The notes beneath the pieces were generated by a model. That model saw only the letters and a program-made list of their open reading frames with translations, did no database searches and was not told where the DNA came from. Of a DNA stretch of 7,554 bases, positions 1 to 6,319 are shown in pieces; positions within the stretch are counted from its first letter, which is position 1, and each line of letters begins with the position of its first letter. The DNA comes from an uncultured Clostridia bacterium (GTDB lineage: Bacteria > Bacillota > Clostridia > Oscillospirales > Acutalibacteraceae), in the NCBI GenBank assembly GCA_946405475.1, contig CAMJHI010000103.1:1-7554 (forward strand), given 5' to 3'. The translations under genes and the position numbers were made by a program.

Positions 1-1088
1 AGCCCGAGGATGCGCGCGCAGGAGCCGCCGTCGACACTCGCCAGATTCCGCTTGCAAAACGCCCGGCGCAGGGTCGGATCGTCCGGCCGCTTCACGGCCT
101 GGGTCAGCTCCGCCATCGTTTCGCAGACCGGTCCCGGCACGCCCGTTCGATAATCAAAATAAAACGAGCGGGTCGCTTCATAGCGCGCCAGATCGGGCGC
201 GAAAAAGAAACAGGGCTTGTCCAGCAGCGCAAAATCCATGCAGATGGAGGAATAATCGGTGATCAGACTGTCGCACAGCAGCGTCAGCTCGTTGACCGCG
301 GGGTGATCGGTCACGTCGACCGCGCCGGGAAACGCGCGCGCCGTGTGCACCTGCGGGTGCAAGCGAACCAAAAGCGCATGATCTTCGCCCAGCTCCCGTG
401 CCAGCAGCGCGGGGTCGAAGGCGTCCAGAAACGATTTATCCCACGCCGGGTCCTCGCGGAAGGTCGGGGCATAGAGCACGAGCTTTTTGCCTTTGCACGA
501 CGGATAGCGTTCGTCAAACTGCGCCCGCAGCGCATCGGTGTTTTGCGCCCGCAGCAGCGCGTCGGCGCGGGGCGAACCCAGCGGCAGCACCTGTTCGGGC
601 GTCACGCCGAACGCTCCGGCATAGATCGAACAAATCTCGGGCGAGGAACAGACGACGTAAGTCAGCTTTTGGTTGGCGGCCTTCTCGCGGCGGCGCACGG
701 CGGGCGGCTGGTCGATATCCAGCCCGAAGCGCTTGAACGCGCCCTCCGCGTGCCAGAGCTGCACCACGGTCGTTTCCTTTGAAAAATCCAGATAGCCCAG
801 CGGCATGAAGTTATCGTTCAAAAACACGGTTTTGGCGCGCGCCAGCCGAAACGCTTTCACGGTGAAAAACCGCAGCGCCGAACCGAGGCCGTTCAGGTCG
901 GCGTGGGAAAGGTGCAGAAAACGGCAGCCGCCCTGTTCCTTCAGCGCCGCCTCGATCTCGCCCAGACTGTCGGTGAACGAGGCGTTGTGCGGTGAGATCA
1001 GCGCGACCAAATCGGGGTCGACGCCCCGGTGCAGCCGCCGTGACAGCCAAAAGAACAACGCGAACAGCCGATAAAACACGTCTTTCAT
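1..1088 (-). CDS. CDP-glycerol/CDP-ribitol phosphotransferase family protein (TagF/TarL-like), 3' end cut by window edge
   Basis: My minus-strand translation from the ATG at 1088-1086 gives 362 uninterrupted codons running off the left edge. Family hallmarks of CDP-glycerol glycerophosphotransferases (Glyphos_transf) are visible: LWHAEGAFKRFG (about 111-122), GSPRAD (171-176), LYAPTFRED (205-213), VRLHPQ (241-246), LITDYSSICMDFALLDKP (275-292) and a late PGPV (318-321). The histidines in WHA and HP are the type of residues used for catalysis in the family. Such enzymes transfer polyol-phosphate units from a CDP-polyol to a membrane-bound teichoic acid primer or chain at the cytoplasmic face. 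A hydrophobic/basic N-terminus (FYRLFALFFWLSRRLHR) may help membrane association. The start lies only 4 bp after the tarJ stop, implying one operon. Because tarI and tarJ make CDP-ribitol, the real substrate may be CDP-ribitol rather than CDP-glycerol; sequence alone does not decide. Judging from the C-terminal motifs, only a short tail is probably missing. Confidence 0.93.
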   Translation of the reverse strand, partial: MKDVFYRLFALFFWLSRRLHRGVDPDLVALISPHNASFTDSLGEIEAALKEQGGCRFLHLSHADLNGLGSALRFFTVKAFRLARAKTVFLNDNFMPLGYLDFSKETTVVQLWHAEGAFKRFGLDIDQPPAVRRREKAANQKLTYVVCSSPEICSIYAGAFGVTPEQVLPLGSPRADALLRAQNTDALRAQFDERYPSCKGKKLVLYAPTFREDPAWDKSFLDAFDPALLARELGEDHALLVRLHPQVHTARAFPGAVDVTDHPAVNELTLLCDSLITDYSSICMDFALLDKPCFFFAPDLARYEATRSFYFDYRTGVPGPVCETMAELTQAVKRPDDPTLRRAFCKRNLASVDGGSCARILG

Positions 1089-1092
1089 AGGC

Positions 1093-2121
1093 TTATTTGT
1101 TCCACTCGATCACGGTTTTGCCGAAGCTGCGGTGAATGTCGGAATCGAAGGCCCTGTGCAGGTCGGGGATGCCGGCCACCGGCACGACGTCGCCCACCAA
1201 ATTGTCGAGATACGACACCATGTGCGGGTGCTTGGCGAACAGGTCGACCGTGGCCTGAAAATCGGCCGCGCTGCTGCGGGAGGAGCCGCACAGCCGCAGG
1301 CCCTTTTCAAGCACCATGCGGGTGTTGATGTCGACGAAGTTTTCGCTCACGCCCATCAGGCAGATGGTGCCCTCGGGGTTGATCAGGTCGATCATCTGGT
1401 TGATCGCCGGGCGGCAGCCCGCGCCGCCGACGCATTCAAACGCGTGGTCGACCGCCAGCCCCTCCGGCACGTGGTCGACGTGATAAGCGCCCTCGGCAAA
1501 CGAAAAGTACGACAGCTTTTCTTCCACCGTGCCGAACACGTAAAGCTTCGCGTCAGGGAACTGATAATGCAGCACCAGCGCGGCAATGTAGCCCACGTTG
1601 CCGTCGCCCCAGATGCCGATTTTGTCGCGCCGCTCATGCGAAAAGCGCCTGAAGCGGTCGACCGCGTGCACGCAAACGCTCACCAGCTCGGTGAACGAGG
1701 CCACGTTCAGGTTCTTCACGCTTTCGGGCAGCTTCACCAGCCGATCGGGCGTGCAGGCGATGAGATCCTGCAAAAAGCCGTCGTGGCCGCTCGAGCGGAA
1801 ATAGCTGGAAAGCCGATAGTTTTCGGCGATGACGTCATCTTCTTCGGTGGGCACCGTCGGCACGGGCACGACAAGCTCCCCGACCGAAAACGAACCGGTC
1901 GGGTCATAGACCACCTTGGCCACACATTCGTGGATGAGCGCCATGGGCAGCTTTTTTTTGAGCGCCGCCTGCGAGCGGGTGCCCTGATAATAGCGCTGGT
2001 CGGCCTTGCAGATGGACAGCTTGACCGGCCGGAGCAGCACGCTTTTGCCGTCAAGCTCCAGTTCTTTGTAGGTCACGTCGATCATGCGGGGCGCGATCAA
2101 CTGATAAACAGCATTGATCAT
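1093..2121 (-). CDS. tarJ: Ribulose-5-phosphate reductase TarJ (zinc-type alcohol dehydrogenase family)
   Basis: This 342-residue protein matches the length and N-terminus of TarJ (begins MINAVYQLIAPR). TarJ makes D-ribitol 5-phosphate from D-ribulose 5-phosphate with NADPH, feeding CDP-ribitol synthesis with TarI. Features of a medium-chain dehydrogenase are visible: a catalytic-zinc-type Cys in SICKADQRYY (Cys38), the HE pair in MALIHE (64-65), a TEL segment (144-146), and a Rossmann nucleotide-binding glycine motif GIWGDGNVG (169-177). A later FECVGGAG/INPEGTICLMGVSE stretch is typical of TarJ and related polyol dehydrogenases. The ATG at 2121 is preferred because the family N-terminus fits. 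No good Shine-Dalgarno lies immediately upstream; a GAAAGGA about 30-35 nt away is separated from the start by a 7-bp hairpin. It follows tarI by 89 bp and precedes the phosphotransferase by 4 bp. Confidence 0.93.
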   Translation of the reverse strand: MINAVYQLIAPRMIDVTYKELELDGKSVLLRPVKLSICKADQRYYQGTRSQAALKKKLPMALIHECVAKVVYDPTGSFSVGELVVPVPTVPTEEDDVIAENYRLSSYFRSSGHDGFLQDLIACTPDRLVKLPESVKNLNVASFTELVSVCVHAVDRFRRFSHERRDKIGIWGDGNVGYIAALVLHYQFPDAKLYVFGTVEEKLSYFSFAEGAYHVDHVPEGLAVDHAFECVGGAGCRPAINQMIDLINPEGTICLMGVSENFVDINTRMVLEKGLRLCGSSRSSAADFQATVDLFAKHPHMVSYLDNLVGDVVPVAGIPDLHRAFDSDIHRSFGKTVIEWNK

Positions 2122-2133
2122 GATTCAGCAGCG

Positions 2134-2152
2134 CACGGTTCCCAAAACCGTG
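2134..2152 (-). promoter_or_regulatory. Hairpin in the tarI-tarJ intergenic leader
   Basis: A perfect 7-bp stem (CACGGTT/AACCGTG) with a 5-nt loop ends 13 nt before the tarJ ATG. It sits between a purine-rich GAAAGGATAAGA stretch (about 2153-2164) and the start codon. There is no T-run after it, so it is not an ordinary terminator. It could modulate translation or mRNA processing between tarI and tarJ, or it could be chance. Confidence 0.35.
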
Positions 2153-2210
2153 TCTTATCCTTTCTTGATATTTGCTGAAACGGTATCCGTCGATTCGGTC
2201 GGATCGTCGG

Positions 2211-2927
2211 TCACTTGTTATAATCGGGATCGTTCAGCAGCGCCTGCGCGATCTTCATGTCGAACGGGTAGGTGATTTTGATGTTGAACACCTCGCCCTT
2301 GACCAGATGCACCGGCTCGCCCTTGAGCACGTACATTTTGCACGCGTCGGTCAGGCTCTCTTTTTCTTCGGGCTTGAGTGACAGATAGATTTCTTTCAGG
2401 CGCCTGGCCTTGAAGCACTGGGGGGTCTGCCCCTGATACATCTTGCTGCGCAGCGGCACGGCGGAAATGGTCTTGCCGTCGTCGCATTCCACAATGGTGT
2501 CCACCGCGGGTTCAGCCACGTCGCACGCGCCGTATTGCAGCGTGGCGTCGATGCACTCTTCAATGATGCGGTGGGTCACGAACGGGCGCACGGCGTCGTG
2601 CGTGACGATGATGGTGTCATCCTCCAGCCCGTAGTTTTCTTCGATGTAGGCGATGGCGTTCATGATGGTGTCGTTGCGGGTCTCGCCCCCGTCGATCACC
2701 GCCACGCGGTCGGTTTTGCCCAGCTCCTTGTCGATGAGGTTCTGCGCGTGATTGACCCACGATTTGTGCGTGGGCACGATCACCTTTTCAAAGCGCGGGT
2801 TCACAAAAAACTTTTCGACCGTGTGCACTAAAATGGGCTTGCTGCCCAGCTTGAAAAACTGCTTGGGCATGTCGGTGTTGCCCATGCGGCTGCCCTTGCC
2901 GCCGGCTAAAACTACTGCAAAAATCAT
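2211..2927 (-). CDS. tarI: D-ribitol-5-phosphate cytidylyltransferase TarI (IspD/TarI family)
   Basis: This 238-residue nucleotidyltransferase couples CTP to ribitol 5-phosphate to give CDP-ribitol for teichoic acid-type polymers. The N-terminal nucleotide-binding signature is clear: VVLAGGKGSRMG (5-16) followed by MPKQF (20-24). Other family landmarks are GGETRNDTI (80-88), THDAVRPFV (109-117), a QGQTPQ (165-170) and a late FNIKITYPFDM (214-224). IspD (isoprenoid pathway) shares this fold and many motifs; the TarI call is preferred because tarJ is the next gene and PKQF with PILVHTVEKF is TarI-like. The ATG at 2927 has an AGGAGGG Shine-Dalgarno with a 6-7 nt spacing, which decides it against an in-frame ATG eight codons upstream. 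It lies 38 bp after the ABC ATPase gene. Confidence 0.92.
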   Translation of the reverse strand: MIFAVVLAGGKGSRMGNTDMPKQFFKLGSKPILVHTVEKFFVNPRFEKVIVPTHKSWVNHAQNLIDKELGKTDRVAVIDGGETRNDTIMNAIAYIEENYGLEDDTIIVTHDAVRPFVTHRIIEECIDATLQYGACDVAEPAVDTIVECDDGKTISAVPLRSKMYQGQTPQCFKARRLKEIYLSLKPEEKESLTDACKMYVLKGEPVHLVKGEVFNIKITYPFDMKIAQALLNDPDYNK

Positions 2928-2965
2928 GGAGAGCCCTCCTGTATGAGACAAATTACAAAATTATT

Positions 2966-3709
2966 TTATTTTGCTTTGATTTTTTCGTCGTAAAGGTCGC
3001 AGATCTCGTTCACTTCGCCCGCGGCGATGACCTTGCCGTGATCGAGCAGGATCGCCCGGTTGCAAAGCCGCCGCACCTGCGCGGTGTTGTGCGACACGAA
3101 CAGAACCGTCACGCCCTTGTCGAACATGGTCTTGATCTTGTTTTCGCTCTTGATGCGGAACTTGGCGTCGCCCACGGAAAGCACCTCGTCGAGGATGAGG
3201 ATCTCGGGATCGACCGCCGTGGCAATGGCGAAGCCCAGCCGCGCCTTCATGCCCGAGGAATAGTTTTTGACGGGCACGTCGATAAAATCCTTCAGCTCGG
3301 AAAACGCCACGATCTCGTCATAGCGCTCGTTGATGTATTTGCGGGAATAGCCCATGGTCGCGCCGTAGAGATAAATGTTTTCTTTGCCGGAATAGTTCAT
3401 GTCGAACCCCGCGCCAAGCTCGAGCAGGGGCGCGATCACGCCGCTGACGTAGATGCTGCCCTTCGTGGGCTTGAGCACGCCTGCGATGACCTTGAGCAGC
3501 GTGGATTTGCCCGCGCCGTTGAAGCCTAAAATGCCCACGCGCTCGCCCTTTTCGACCTCAAACGAAATATCCTGCAGCGCCCAGAACTCGGTGAAATGCA
3601 GCTTGCGGGTGAGGAGCTTGATGACGTATTCCTTGACGTTGTCGATCTTTTCTTTATTCAGGTTGAACAGCACGCTCACGTGGTCAACCTTGATCGCCAG
3701 TTTTCCCAA
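2966..3709 (-). CDS. ABC transporter ATP-binding protein for teichoic acid/polysaccharide export (TagH/Wzt-like)
   Basis: This 247-residue ATPase would power export of an undecaprenyl-linked polymer with the adjacent permease. Motifs in order: Walker A GFNGAGKST (62-70), a Wzt/TagH-type LLELGAGF (95-102), the ABC signature NYSSGMKARL (149-158), Walker B EILILDE (169-175) with the following VLSVGD, and the switch histidine SHN (206-208). It has only the nucleotide-binding domain plus an N-terminal extension of about 40 residues; the C-terminal extension of long TagH or Wzt proteins is absent. The start is a TTG at 3709, preceded by GAGGT with about 8 nt spacing. That Shine-Dalgarno overlaps the TGA of the permease gene 11 bp upstream, suggesting translational coupling. 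Confidence 0.93.
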   Translation of the reverse strand: MGKLAIKVDHVSVLFNLNKEKIDNVKEYVIKLLTRKLHFTEFWALQDISFEVEKGERVGILGFNGAGKSTLLKVIAGVLKPTKGSIYVSGVIAPLLELGAGFDMNYSGKENIYLYGATMGYSRKYINERYDEIVAFSELKDFIDVPVKNYSSGMKARLGFAIATAVDPEILILDEVLSVGDAKFRIKSENKIKTMFDKGVTVLFVSHNTAQVRRLCNRAILLDHGKVIAAGEVNEICDLYDEKIKAK

Positions 3710-3720
3710 TGTCGTTTACC

Positions 3721-4572
3721 TCACAGATGGAGAATGAATTTATCCTGCTTTTTGTAGAAGATCCAGAACCCCAGCAGCAGCGTCACGCCGCTGAAGCCGC
3801 AGGCGTACCAGAACCAGTGCCAGTTCCACATTTCGCCGTACAGCACGCAGGAGCGGAACATCTGCACGATGGAATAGAGGGGGTTGGCCATGAGCACGTA
3901 CTGGATCCACTTGTTGGTGCCCAGGGTCTTGACCGTGTAAAAAATGGGGGTCATGTAAAACAGCAGCATACAGAACACCTCGTAAAGGTATTCCATATCC
4001 TTGAAAAACACGTTGAGCGTGCAGATGATCATGCCAACGCCCAGCGACAGCACCAGCAAAATCAGAATCGGCACGAAGGACAGCAGGATGTAGGGCGTCA
4101 GGTGCAGGTCGGGCACCTTTTTGATGAGCATGTAATACGCCATCATCACCACGAGCACGCTCAGCGAAATGGCGAACGTGACAAAGTTGGACAGCACGTT
4201 GGACAGCGGGTAGATGTATTTGGGCACGTAGACCTTTTTGATCACGCTCGCGCTGTTGCGGATAGAGCGCATGGCGCGCTTGGTCGACTGGGAATAGAAC
4301 TCATACAGCAGCCGCCCGCACAGCAGGTAGAGCGGGTAGCACACCACGCCCTCGTTGCTGCGCCCGAAGATGTTGCCGAACACCAGCGCCAGCACGATGG
4401 TGGTCATCAGCGGCTGCAAAAACGTCCAGAACACGCCCAGCACCGAGTTGCGGTACTGGAGCTTCACGTTTTTGCGCACGATCTCCTGCAGCAGGTAGCG
4501 GTATTTTTTGAAATTCCGAAAATAGCGGCCAAGCCCCAAACGCTTGCCCTTTTGATTTGCGGCGGTCGTCAT
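3721..4572 (-). CDS. ABC-2 type transporter permease for teichoic acid/polysaccharide export (TagG/Wzm-like)
   Basis: This 283-residue integral membrane protein is the usual size for TagG/Wzm permeases. An N-terminal amphipathic coupling segment (YRYLLQEIVRKNVKLQYRNS, 24-43) leads into GVFWTFLQPL. About six hydrophobic segments follow, near residues 53-70, 78-93, 120-149, 158-186, 198-214 and 255-273. The cytoplasmic LNVFFKDMEYLYEV (186-199) is the conserved VFFRDI-type motif of the family. With the ATPase directly downstream it would form the exporter that flips the lipid-linked glycan across the membrane. Translation starts at the ATG at 4572. Its AAGGG Shine-Dalgarno overlaps the last codons of the preceding glycosyltransferase gene (7 bp gap), so it is probably coupled to it. 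Confidence 0.94.
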   Translation of the reverse strand: MTTAANQKGKRLGLGRYFRNFKKYRYLLQEIVRKNVKLQYRNSVLGVFWTFLQPLMTTIVLALVFGNIFGRSNEGVVCYPLYLLCGRLLYEFYSQSTKRAMRSIRNSASVIKKVYVPKYIYPLSNVLSNFVTFAISLSVLVVMMAYYMLIKKVPDLHLTPYILLSFVPILILLVLSLGVGMIICTLNVFFKDMEYLYEVFCMLLFYMTPIFYTVKTLGTNKWIQYVLMANPLYSIVQMFRSCVLYGEMWNWHWFWYACGFSGVTLLLGFWIFYKKQDKFILHL

Positions 4573-4579
4573 AAATCGC

Positions 4580-5452
4580 TTACCCTTTCCGAAACGCCCA
4601 CTTGGCGAAAAACTTGACCATGGAAGAAATCTGAACCAGCGTCAGGCGCAGATCCTTTTTGCTGTCGCGCCCCCACACGTGGTAAACCACCGCCTCGGGG
4701 TAATAGATCACCTTGGCTTTGGTGCGCACCATGCGCGTGATGTCGCAGTCTTCAAAATAAAGGAAATAACGCTCGTCGAACCCGCCGATCTCTTTGAAAA
4801 GATCGGTGCGGAACATCATGAAGCAGCCCGTGGCATTTTCGATCTCCTGCGGCTTGGTCAGGTCGCAGTCGAGCATGGCGTATTCGCGCAGCACCGCACC
4901 CGGCTCGTCGCCGTCGCGCAGGCGGCTGGCCGCCAGATAACGCAGGGTGGGCGTGCGCTTGCCCAAAATCTGCGGCCGCCCGTCGGGGAAGCAGATGGCG
5001 GGCGAAAGCAGCCCGATCTCGGGGTGCTCGTCCATGTATTCGGCCATCTGCCGGATCACGTCGCGGTCGATGGTGATGTCCGGGTTGATGACGCAGTGAT
5101 ATTTGGAATCCAGCCGGTCGCGCACCACGTTGTGGCCGCTGCCGAAGCCGGGATTTTTCTTGTTATAGATCACCTGCACCTGCGGATAATGCGCTTCGAT
5201 GTGTTCGGGCGTGCCGTCGGTCGAATCGTTATCCACCGCGTAAAGGGTGAAGTCGATGTCCTTCGTGTTTTCCAGCAGCGTTCTGACTGTTTCGTCGATG
5301 CTTTTGCTGTTGTTGTGGGTCACGATGCACCCGGTGATTTTGTAGTCTATGATGACCAGTCCTTTCGTGGGTCGGGCAGAGCCCTCCCTCGAGATGAATC
5401 CCTTGCGGGATTCTCGATGTATCCTGTCGGATTCGATATGTGCTGCGCACAC
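4580..5452 (-). CDS. Family 2 glycosyltransferase, rhamnosyltransferase-like; start uncertain (repeat-derived N-terminus or ATA start)
   Basis: The conserved body is a GT-A glycosyltransferase of the rhamnosyltransferase (WbbL/RfbF-like) type. Numbered from the 5452 ATG, it shows DYKITGCIVTHNNS (36-49), VDNDSTDGT (73-81), KNPGFGSGHN (99-108), the metal-site VINPDI (121-126), ATGCFMMFR (207-215) and GGFDERYFLYFEDCDITRMV (223-242). It would add a sugar, possibly rhamnose, from a nucleotide donor to a lipid-linked acceptor inside the cell. The first ~34 residues from this ATG are encoded largely by the hairpin array and do not resemble the family. The natural protein start should lie near IDYK, but no ATG, GTG or TTG exists there. 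A well-spaced AAAGGA (5365-5360) instead points at an ATA codon (5350-5348). Either an ATA start is used, translation begins in the repeat, or the original start was lost. The coordinates given are for the longest conventional start. Confidence 0.85.
   Translation of the reverse strand: MCAAHIESDRIHRESRKGFISREGSARPTKGLVIIDYKITGCIVTHNNSKSIDETVRTLLENTKDIDFTLYAVDNDSTDGTPEHIEAHYPQVQVIYNKKNPGFGSGHNVVRDRLDSKYHCVINPDITIDRDVIRQMAEYMDEHPEIGLLSPAICFPDGRPQILGKRTPTLRYLAASRLRDGDEPGAVLREYAMLDCDLTKPQEIENATGCFMMFRTDLFKEIGGFDERYFLYFEDCDITRMVRTKAKVIYYPEAVVYHVWGRDSKKDLRLTLVQISSMVKFFAKWAFRKG
5360..5365 (-). promoter_or_regulatory. Shine-Dalgarno pointing at an ATA codon of the glycosyltransferase gene
   Basis: AAAGGA on the minus strand ends 9 nt before ATA (5350-5348), the codon directly preceding the conserved DYKITGCIVTHNN. 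No standard start codon lies at a usable distance in frame. The site supports a non-canonical or mutated start for this gene. Confidence 0.5.
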
Positions 5453-5573
5453 GATATGCCCCTGCGGGGCAAGTCATGTTCGGCAAAGCCGAACATATCG
5501 AACGCGAACAGCGTGAGCGTATATCGAATTGCCGAAGGCAATATATCGAATCGCCGCGAGGCGATATATCGAG
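5392..5573. repeat. Modular hairpin array, left copy (about eight stem-loops)
   Basis: Short palindromes follow one another with ATATCGA/TCGATAT-type spacers. Stems seen: 5396-5413 (7 bp), 5421-5432 (4 bp), 5439-5451 (5 bp), 5458-5470 (5 bp), 5476-5496 (9 bp, TGTTCGGC core), about 5502-5514 (4 bp), 5528-5542 (6 bp) and 5550-5565 (6 bp, GCGA loop). Read on the minus strand, the module order beginning with the ATCGCC hairpin matches the order in the right array. The two arrays are therefore homologous and inverted relative to each other. The array separates the GNAT remnant from the downstream glycosyltransferase and supplies the upstream codons of the latter. Confidence 0.9.
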
Positions 5574-5575
5574 AA

Positions 5576-5740
5576 TTATTGTGACGTTTCCATAAAAACA
5601 TGATCCGCCGTGCGGTCAATTTCACGGAAGCCGCACTTTTCATAAACGCGGAGCGTTCCGGTATTCTCAGAATTTGCTTTCAGACAGATCCTTTTCAACT
5701 CCAGCTGTTCAAGGCCGCAGGCTGTCATAGCCGAAACGAC
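5576..5740 (-). pseudogene. C-terminal remnant of a GNAT-family N-acetyltransferase
   Basis: Minus-strand reading from just after the four-helix-bundle stop gives about 54 residues ending at a TAA (5578-5576). A possible ATG lies at 5728-5726. The peptide contains LKRICLKANSENTGTLRVY and YEKCGFREIDRT, which match the last strand-helix-strand part of GNAT acetyltransferases (the NTxxxxxYEKxGF motif). The N-terminal half of the fold and the acetyl-CoA pyrophosphate-binding loop (Q/RxxGxG/A) are absent, so it cannot be a working enzyme alone. It is in the same frame as the upstream four-helix-bundle gene, separated only by that gene's TGA. The missing 5' part was probably displaced when the upstream segment arrived. 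A small expressed peptide is possible but unlikely. Confidence 0.7.
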
Positions 5741-6115
5741 TCAAAGAACGGATTCATGATCTCTCCTGCTGTTTTTCTTTGCTGTTGTGACTGAGGCGAT
5801 GAGCTTGCGTTGTATGGTGCCCCGCGCATGGCTTAATTGTTTATACGTTTCCTCTGTCAGTTTGCCTTTTCGGTATAGCAATTCCAGCCAATACTCTGAT
5901 TCAGAACACTCTTTCAAAGAGATTTCAAGCTTGTGAATAAAGTCTGCGCGGCTTTGGGCATATTTGGCTTCATACAGGTTTGCCCCGATCGAGGAAGACG
6001 ATCTGATAAGCTGATCAACATAGGAGCGACAGCCTTTGATTTCATCACAAATATCGGAAACGGAAAGCGCGAAAGAAATCGTCATTTCCCGCAGGTCGTT
6101 TTTGGAATCGGTCAT
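5741..6115 (-). CDS. Four-helix-bundle protein (23S rRNA intervening-sequence protein / Avd-like family)
   Basis: This 124-residue protein matches the length and pattern of the S23/IVP four-helix-bundle family. It has an N-terminal helix with FALSVSDICDEI, then YVDQLIRSSSSIGANLYEA (32-50), the family's most recognisable segment, then ADFIHKLEISLKECSESEYWLELL (57-80) and a final helix ending KLIASVTTAKK (104-114). Members are encoded inside 23S rRNA intervening sequences or free in genomes, and are structurally related to the Avd accessory proteins of diversity-generating retroelements. Their role is mostly unknown, though RNA or DNA binding is suspected for the fold. The ATG at 6115 has an AGAGGGAG Shine-Dalgarno about 8 nt upstream, so a longer frame starting within the repeat (6250) is rejected. 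Hairpin arrays flank the gene on both sides. The C-terminal residues after about 115 run toward the GNAT remnant. Confidence 0.88.
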   Translation of the reverse strand: MTDSKNDLREMTISFALSVSDICDEIKGCRSYVDQLIRSSSSIGANLYEAKYAQSRADFIHKLEISLKECSESEYWLELLYRKGKLTEETYKQLSHARGTIQRKLIASVTTAKKNSRRDHESVL

Positions 6116-6133
6116 GCTGCAATCTCCCTCTTG

Positions 6134-6165
6134 TCGATGTGTTCGGCTTTGCCGAACAAGACTTG
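6134..6165 (+). repeat. 32-bp terminal repeat unit of the right array, inner copy
   Basis: Identical over 32 bp to 6334-6365, with the copies offset by exactly 200 bp. The unit contains the TGTTCGGC-TTT-GCCGAACA hairpin and ends in AGACTTG. An inverted relative with two mismatches lies at 5470-5501 in the left array. Confidence 0.9.
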
Positions 6166-6319
6166 TCCCGTTAGGGACATATCGAGCCGACAGGCATATC
6201 GAGCGCGAAAGCGCATATCGAATTGCGAAGCAATATATCGAGTCGAGCAAAGCGAGACAAAACAGTCGAGATATCGCCTGAGGCGATTCGATATATTCAC
6301 GATGTGAATTCGATATATC

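Noticed and set aside
303..782. Plus-strand frame opposite the phosphotransferase
   Set aside because: The minus strand here carries an uninterrupted 362-codon Glyphos_transf protein with clear motifs.
1132..2178. Long plus-strand open frame of 348 codons opposite tarJ
   Set aside because: Its product is rich in H, D, V and R with no family features, and it is exactly antisense to a clear tarJ; typical high-GC shadow frame.
2211..2927. IspD (isoprenoid) identity for the cytidylyltransferase
   Set aside because: The fold is shared, but adjacency to tarJ and the teichoic exporter genes makes TarI the better call.
3709..4617. Long plus-strand open frame of 302 codons opposite the permease
   Set aside because: The sequence is dominated by H, Q and V runs produced by the antisense of a membrane protein gene; the minus-strand permease and its Shine-Dalgarno are convincing.
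4679..5584. Plus-strand open frame of 301 codons opposite the rhamnosyltransferase-like gene and left array
   Set aside because: Antisense shadow; it also runs through hairpin repeats, and no domain is recognisable.
5600..5794. Plus-strand frame of 64 codons across the GNAT remnant
   Set aside because: It is antisense to the recognisable GNAT C-terminus and has no supporting features.
6112..6300. Small minus-strand frames and N-terminal extensions within the hairpin array (for example starts at 6250 or 6300)
   Set aside because: They are readthrough of repeat DNA; the four-helix-bundle gene has a proper Shine-Dalgarno and family-consistent start at 6115.
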